Part shown: positions 15,587 to 18,832 of the stretch, piece by piece
Layout: every line of letters begins with the position of its first letter
How positions within the stretch are numbered: the stretch's first letter is position 1
Source of the DNA: JAZNQL01 sp045531205
GTDB lineage: Bacteria > Bacillota > Clostridia > UMGS1883 > UMGS1540
Assembly (NCBI GenBank): GCA_045531205.1
Contig: JAZSDN010000061.1
Location: 1-18,832, forward strand
Direction: 5' to 3'
DNA length: 18,832 nucleotides
Made by a program: the position numbers and the translations under genes
The notes under the pieces: generated by a model
Database searches by the model: none
The model's input: only the letters and a program-made list of their open reading frames with translations
What the model was told of the DNA's origin: nothing

Positions 15587-16348
15587 TCAAGTTAATATAG
15601 ATTTTAAAAAAATCTCATTCAAGGTCTCCCAATCATTTTGCTTGTTATTAGATATATTTTCAACACAGTTCTCGAAATAAATAACCTGCTCTTCTATGTA
15701 TTGATTAATAATATTTATAGGTACACTCTCACCCATTTCAGAAGTATTAGCCTTCAATTCGAGTAAATGTTCTACCTCTTGTTTTATGTCATTTTTTAGA
15801 TATTGCAGAAGCTCACTGAACAGCATCGGCGGAGGTGTCATCATTTTTCGAATATGTTCACACGCTAATAAGGGTCTCAAAACATAAAAATATTTTTTCA
15901 ACTTTACAGAATCTTTGTTTATATAGTCATTATAATTTCTTTTTGCCATGGCTAAATAATGATATATGCCCTTTTTAGGGCAAAAACAACTATCAATGCA
16001 CTCAGAAATTTTATTCCAATTTTCACTCGTTTTATAAATAATCGGAGAATTTTTCCATTCAAACACCGTTGGATTGGAACTATATAATAATCTTAACATT
16101 TTCTGTAAGTCCCATCCATTTACATCTAATGTCTCATCAAGTTGCCACTCTATAACATCTCTTGTTTTGTCAAGCCGCAAATAATATTCTTTGGGACGAA
16201 CATATACAAAGCGAACATCATAATCACTATCTGGTGACGGAAATCCCCAAGCACGACTCCCTGATTCAACACAATGCAAAATTTTAATATTTTCCGCTTT
16301 CTCTATTTCTTCCATTGTTTTATCAATAATACTTTTGATATCGCTCAT
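15587..16348 (-). CDS. RlaP/YcgL-type nucleotidyltransferase (DNA polymerase beta superfamily)
   Basis: 253 residues from the ATG at 16348, with AAGGAGAGG immediately upstream. A TTG at 16399 would add 17 residues that overlap the intergenic region. The polymerase-beta-type signature ESGSRAWGFPSPDSDYDVRF (28-47) gives the GS motif and the metal-binding pair D42 and D44. DVNGWDLQK (75-83) probably supplies the third acid, and SNPTVFEWKNSPIIY (91-105) is typical of the COG3541/PF10127 family. Members are called RlaP and are linked in some bacteria to RNA-repair operons with RNA ligases. Here no ligase or RNA 3'-end enzyme is nearby. The neighbours are ankyrin, hypothetical and LRR genes in an AT-rich block. 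The family call is good; the reaction and substrate remain unknown. Confidence 0.82.
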   Translation of the reverse strand: MSDIKSIIDKTMEEIEKAENIKILHCVESGSRAWGFPSPDSDYDVRFVYVRPKEYYLRLDKTRDVIEWQLDETLDVNGWDLQKMLRLLYSSNPTVFEWKNSPIIYKTSENWNKISECIDSCFCPKKGIYHYLAMAKRNYNDYINKDSVKLKKYFYVLRPLLACEHIRKMMTPPPMLFSELLQYLKNDIKQEVEHLLELKANTSEMGESVPINIINQYIEEQVIYFENCVENISNNKQNDWETLNEIFLKSILT

Positions 16349-16408
16349 GTATTCCTCTCCTTTCAACAATATTCTCCAATTCTTTATATTATTAGCCAAA
16401 TTTCTTAC

Positions 16409-17161
16409 TCATAATAATATCTTCCACACTTCTTTTTTGCTTTCTTTCTCATATATGCTTATAATTGACTTATATAGTTCTGGATGGTGTTCACAACGAG
16501 AAGTATCAAATTCATAATAAAAATCGTTCCATTTTCTAAACTTATGAAGATCATAACTATTTTGATCAAAATCTATAAAGTTGCGTAAGTCTGGATCATT
16601 ATCAATTATATGATCATAAGATGCACAGAGCATAATAAGTTTCATAACCCAAGTACATTCATAATTCCAAAACCCATCATCATTTGGATCACCACACTCT
16701 ATATTAATCAAATCAAATGTTGCATGTCCCCACATTTCGTCAGCATCATTAGCAGAAAGTCCATTATCGAGAAGCATTTCCAATGCGTATACAGAATTTT
16801 CATTCATAACAAAAGCGAATTGCCACATAGGATTCAAACTGTTATCTTCATCATAAGGAACTCTCGGGTTACTTATATCCATTCCGTATTTTAAAAACAG
16901 TTCTGTAATTTCAGGTAAATTTTTACTAAGCTTATCCTGCGTATCACACAGAATATTTCCATAAATATGATCTAGCAAGCCCCAACCTGAAACTGCTGTT
17001 GCTCCAAGTGGGTCGGCGCCTTTTTTTAACAATTCTTCTATAGCATTTAAATCTATTTCTTCCTTTACACATTCCTCATATAGTTTGTTATTCAATTCTA
17101 TTTCTTCAAGAGTATAAGTACCTTCATAACGATGTGTATGTTCAAATTCATATTCGTTCAT
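16409..17161 (-). CDS. Ankyrin-repeat-like protein
   Basis: 250 residues. Three helix-turn segments match the ankyrin core: AIEELLKKGADPLG (40-53), ITELFLKYGMDIS (85-97) and ALEMLLDNGLSAND (126-139). The spacers between them are long and irregular. The C-terminal 100 residues are acidic and aromatic-rich and not recognised. No export signal is present, so it is probably a cytoplasmic protein-binding scaffold. The ATG at 17161 has only a weak, distant Shine-Dalgarno (GGAAAGGA about 15 bases upstream), unusual for this window. It is the first gene of the AT-rich set, 60 bases upstream of the nucleotidyltransferase. Proteins of this type are common in immunity or antitoxin positions, but that role is speculative here. 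Confidence 0.72.
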   Translation of the reverse strand: MNEYEFEHTHRYEGTYTLEEIELNNKLYEECVKEEIDLNAIEELLKKGADPLGATAVSGWGLLDHIYGNILCDTQDKLSKNLPEITELFLKYGMDISNPRVPYDEDNSLNPMWQFAFVMNENSVYALEMLLDNGLSANDADEMWGHATFDLINIECGDPNDDGFWNYECTWVMKLIMLCASYDHIIDNDPDLRNFIDFDQNSYDLHKFRKWNDFYYEFDTSRCEHHPELYKSIISIYEKESKKEVWKILL

Positions 17162-17288
17162 ATATATTTACACCATTCCTTTCCCAGTATTCGACAAAAT
17201 TCGTGTCAAGTCAGACAAACAGTGAATAATAGAACCCACTAACTTTTCCTTAGAATCCGCGAGAATACTGGATTTTCTCACATCTGAT

Positions 17289-17316
17289 AGTATATGTAAA
17301 TATCAAATATCGGCAA
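17289..17316 (-). promoter_or_regulatory. Candidate promoter of the ankyrin-nucleotidyltransferase gene set
   Basis: On the minus strand, -35 TTGCCG (17311-17316), 16 bases and -10 TATACT (17289-17294), giving a leader of about 120 bases. The -35 falls in the GTTTGCCGAT stretch shared with 14130-14145. AT-rich background makes such matches easy to find, so confidence is low. Confidence 0.35.
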
Positions 17317-17385
17317 ACTAATCTTTAATTTTTATAGACTTGATACAAGTAAAACGTAATGGAATTGTTACCCTCTTTTGTTATA

Positions 17386-17832
17386 CTAACTTTGAAATCT
17401 GTATACGCCAACATACGGGATTTCAAAATAGAATGTTTCATTTTCTTGATATATATAACCATATCCATAAATTGAAATATCATCTGACTTTATTTCAACA
17501 GTAAAAAAAGGAGTTACATCAGGTGTCTCATTCGCACTCATTATCCTTGTTGGTTTAGAAGTTCTAATATATTTATACAAGACTCTACATTCTTCATCAC
17601 TTAAGTAAATCTGTTCACCATCTTTTGAAACTGTTATAGATTCTATTAAAGAATAGTCAGGATAATCAAATTTCTCGGCTTTTGGAAAAATTCCATTATA
17701 AACAGAATATATCACAAGTGGACATATTACAAATATCAAAAGAAACATCAAGAGGAATATCGAGATAATATTTCTTTTCGCTTTGCGTACCTCTTTTTTT
17801 ATTTTTATATCATTATCGACATAATTATCCAT
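17386..17832 (-). CDS. Small single-pass membrane protein with extracytoplasmic domain
   Basis: 148 residues. A basic N-terminal cytoplasmic segment (KKEVRKAKR, 12-20) is followed by one hydrophobic helix (about 21-46) and an outside domain of about 100 residues. The positive-inside rule puts the C-terminus outside the cell. There is no lipobox and no signal-peptidase site is evident, so the helix probably stays as an anchor. The outer domain has a SLIESITVSKDGEQIYLSDEE stretch and a beta-rich end (YGYGYIYQENETFYFEIPY), but no family is recognised. AGGAG lies 5 bases before the ATG. A 224-base gap separates it from the ankyrin gene, so it may form its own transcript. To its other side lies the hairpin-rich gene-free region. 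Confidence 0.7.
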   Translation of the reverse strand: MDNYVDNDIKIKKEVRKAKRNIISIFLLMFLLIFVICPLVIYSVYNGIFPKAEKFDYPDYSLIESITVSKDGEQIYLSDEECRVLYKYIRTSKPTRIMSANETPDVTPFFTVEIKSDDISIYGYGYIYQENETFYFEIPYVGVYRFQS

Positions 17833-17892
17833 TATTTCTCCTCTTTATTCACTATTCTTATACATAATTCGACTTTTGTCAATACTGGATTA

Positions 17893-17965
17893 AAATGAAT
17901 TGACAACTTTGTTGTCACAAATTGGCTACGCCATGATCTCTCGCTATCACTCTATGAATTGAATT
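17893..17965. repeat. Degenerate copy of a hairpin/ATGAATT unit
   Basis: About 73 bases that align with 18413-18486. It contains a GACAAC-TTT-GTTGTC hairpin (17902-17916), a GGC-TAC-GCC hairpin (17924-17932), and ATGAATT-like spacers at 17895-17901, 17917-17923 (ACAAATT), 17933-17939 (ATGATCT) and 17954-17960. It looks like an older, decayed copy, since the second spacer and the inverted CTCGCT segment have diverged. Confidence 0.7.
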
Positions 17966-17998
17966 ACCCCTATAAAACTCGCTATGATATGAATTCTC

Positions 17999-18102
17999 GT
18001 CGCACCAGCGACATATCGAGTGCAAAGCACATATCGAGTCATTTTTTGACATATCGAGAATTCGCCAGAATTCATATCGACGCTTTCATCTAAGATGAAA
18101 GC
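17999..18102. repeat. Hairpin array with four exact ATATCGA spacers
   Basis: Five different short hairpins are separated by an identical 7-base spacer. Hairpins: 17999-18012 (GTCGC/GCGAC), 18020-18030 (GTGC/GCAC), 18038-18050 (GTCA/TGAC), 18058-18073 (GAATTC/GAATTC) and 18082-18102 (GCTTTCATC/GATGAAAGC). ATATCGA occurs at 18013, 18031, 18051 and 18074. Every stem is perfect, and stem sequences do not resemble each other. There is no coding potential and no CRISPR-like repeat length. Confidence 0.85.
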
Positions 18103-18111
18103 CTTTTACCT

Positions 18112-18237
18112 GGAGTAAAAATCTTTGCTTGCAAGGAGATTTTTACGACGCCGTCAATTGGCATACGCAACCTGAAAGGTTGCAGGCGAGTTGCAAACTC
18201 TGTATATTCCAATTATATAAGGTGATAGAAAAGCTGC
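18112..18237. repeat. Branched structured element, copy 1
   Basis: It starts GGAGTAAAAAT and contains a 10-bp hairpin (18115-18124 with 18137-18146, loop TTGCTTGCAAGG), then GACGCCGTC. A closing stem AATTGG (18156-18161) pairs with CCAATT (18209-18214) and encloses two hairpin arms: 18167-18183 (7 bp) and 18188-18200 (5 bp). The tail reads TATATAAGGTGATAGAAAAGC. It is shared with copy 2, offset by 141 bases at its start. Confidence 0.8.
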
Positions 18238-18252
18238 AATCCAATTCCACTA

Positions 18253-18404
18253 GGAGTAAAAATGCTTGCTTGCAAGGGCATTTTTGCGACGCCGTCAATT
18301 AGCGCAGCGGGCAACAGCCCGCAAAAGAGCCGCAGGCTCTTAAGATTTTTGTTTTACAAAAATCTGTATGTGCTAATTATATAATTAAGTGATAGGAAAG
18401 ATGC
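18253..18404. repeat. Branched structured element, copy 2
   Basis: Same order of parts as copy 1. A 10-bp hairpin (18256-18265 with 18278-18287, one G-T pair) has the identical TTGCTTGCAAGG loop and is followed by GACGCCGTC. A closing stem AATTAGC (18297-18303) pairs with GCTAATT (18372-18378). Three enclosed arms follow: 18307-18322 (6 bp), 18325-18341 (7 bp) and 18343-18365 (10 bp). The tail is AGTGATAGGAAAGATGC. The stems differ from copy 1 by paired changes while the loop stays identical. Confidence 0.8.
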
Positions 18405-18412
18405 GTCATTTT

Positions 18413-18595
18413 AATGAATTGACAACTATGTTGTCATGAATTGGCGTTACGCCATGATTTCTCGCTCCGCTCCATGAATTGAATTGCCTTTTAATGCACG
18501 AAGTGCAATTCATGAGCCGTCAGGCTCAATTCATGAAATTTTTAATTTTCAATTCATGCCGTAAGGCAATTCATTGAGTTTGCTTTGCAAACTCA
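18413..18595. repeat. Hairpin array with AATTCAT/ATGAATT spacers
   Basis: The left half carries the spacer as ATGAATT (18414, 18436 and 18474, with a variant at 18454) around hairpins 18421-18435 (GACAAC/GTTGTC) and 18443-18453 (GGCG/CGCC). The right half carries it inverted as AATTCAT (18507, 18528, 18551 and 18568) around hairpins 18495-18507 (TGCAC/GTGCA), 18514-18527 (GAGCC/GGCTC), an AT-only one near 18536-18548, 18558-18567 (GCC/GGC) and 18575-18595 (TGAGTTTGC/GCAAACTCA). The spacer orientation flips at about 18490. No open reading frame of note. Confidence 0.85.
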
Positions 18596-18656
18596 TTATA
18601 ACACAAGCAAATAAGAATAACAACATATAGTCTTAAATTTCTGTTTTAAAGCAAGA

Positions 18657-18688
18657 AAAAAGATATGCGACATTTCGCATATCTTTTA
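18657..18688 (-). terminator. Rho-independent terminator of the rRNA operon
   Basis: Downstream of the 5S gene on the minus strand: a perfect 10-bp stem AGATATGCGA/TCGCATATCT (18661-18670 with 18675-18684) and a 4-base loop, followed on the minus strand by a run of T (complement of 18656-18660). A-T pairs extend the stem at its base. It lies 14 bases beyond the mature 5S end. Confidence 0.85.
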
Positions 18689-18702
18689 ATTAAAAAAATG
18701 GG

Positions 18703-18820
18703 TTCCGGCAGCGACTTACTTTCCCGGGCAGTCACCCGCCAAGTATCATCAGCACTGCAGAGCTTAACTTTCGTGTTCGGGATGGGAACGAGTGTGTCCT
18801 CTGCGTAATAACCACCGGAA
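18703..18820 (-). rRNA. rrf: 5S ribosomal RNA
   Basis: About 118 bases. Read on the minus strand it begins TTCCGGTGGTTATTACGCAG and ends GTAAGTCGCTGCCGGAA, with the terminal helix TTCCGG/CCGGAA. The internal conserved CCCATCCCGAACACG and GTTAAGCTC segments of bacterial 5S rRNA are present, as is TGGGA-type loop pairing. The ends are set from the helix and could shift by one or two bases. It is the distal gene of an rRNA operon whose 23S and 16S genes must lie beyond position 18832. Confidence 0.95.
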
Positions 18821-18832
18821 TCCATATTCTTT

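Noticed and set aside
17999..18595. CRISPR array
   Set aside because: The repeated word is only 7 bases, the segments between are self-complementary and vary in length, and no cas gene is present.

Overview
The window looks like chromosomal DNA of a low-GC Gram-positive anaerobe of the Clostridia, probably an uncultured gut or rumen species. The grounds are the AT-rich composition, strong AGGAG-type ribosome-binding sites, sigma-A-like promoters, a Firmicutes-style 5S rRNA and the protein families seen. No species can be named from the sequence alone.

Layout. (1) Positions 1-140 hold the 3' end of an IS3-family insertion sequence on the + strand, with the last 32 codons of its transposase. 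(2) Positions 166-9356, minus strand, form one apparent operon read galE, hflX, then three tandem paralogous glycoside-hydrolase-like genes of about 762 codons each. The gaps are only 10-20 bases and each gene has its own Shine-Dalgarno site. A strong promoter lies at 9431-9459. (3) Diverging from it on the + strand is a two-gene operon (9569-11251): a PIG-L/LmbE-type deacetylase and a NagB-like sugar-phosphate protein, closed by a hairpin terminator at 11294-11322. (4) Positions 11361-14097, minus strand: an alpha/beta hydrolase (probable carbohydrate esterase), an SGNH/GDSL hydrolase and a DNA-deoxyinosine-glycosylase-like protein. (5) Positions 14190-17832, minus strand, visibly more AT-rich: a leucine-rich-repeat protein, an unrecognised protein, an RlaP/YcgL-type nucleotidyltransferase, an ankyrin-repeat protein and a small single-pass membrane protein. 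This resembles an accessory cluster. (6) Positions 17890-18600 have no gene but are packed with short perfect hairpins set between fixed 7-base spacers, plus two copies of a larger branched element whose stems show compensatory changes. (7) Positions 18657-18820, minus strand: the 5S rRNA gene and its terminator, the distal end of an rRNA operon that continues beyond the window.

How the genes may work together. The left two thirds read as a carbohydrate-processing neighbourhood: cytoplasmic glycosidases, UDP-galactose/glucose interconversion, an N-deacetylase plus deaminase-like pair, and two esterase-type hydrolases. They could dismantle an imported, acetylated, amino-sugar-containing oligosaccharide. 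No transporter or regulator is visible, so this is inference. The least explained part is the structured gene-free segment between the accessory cluster and the rRNA operon.
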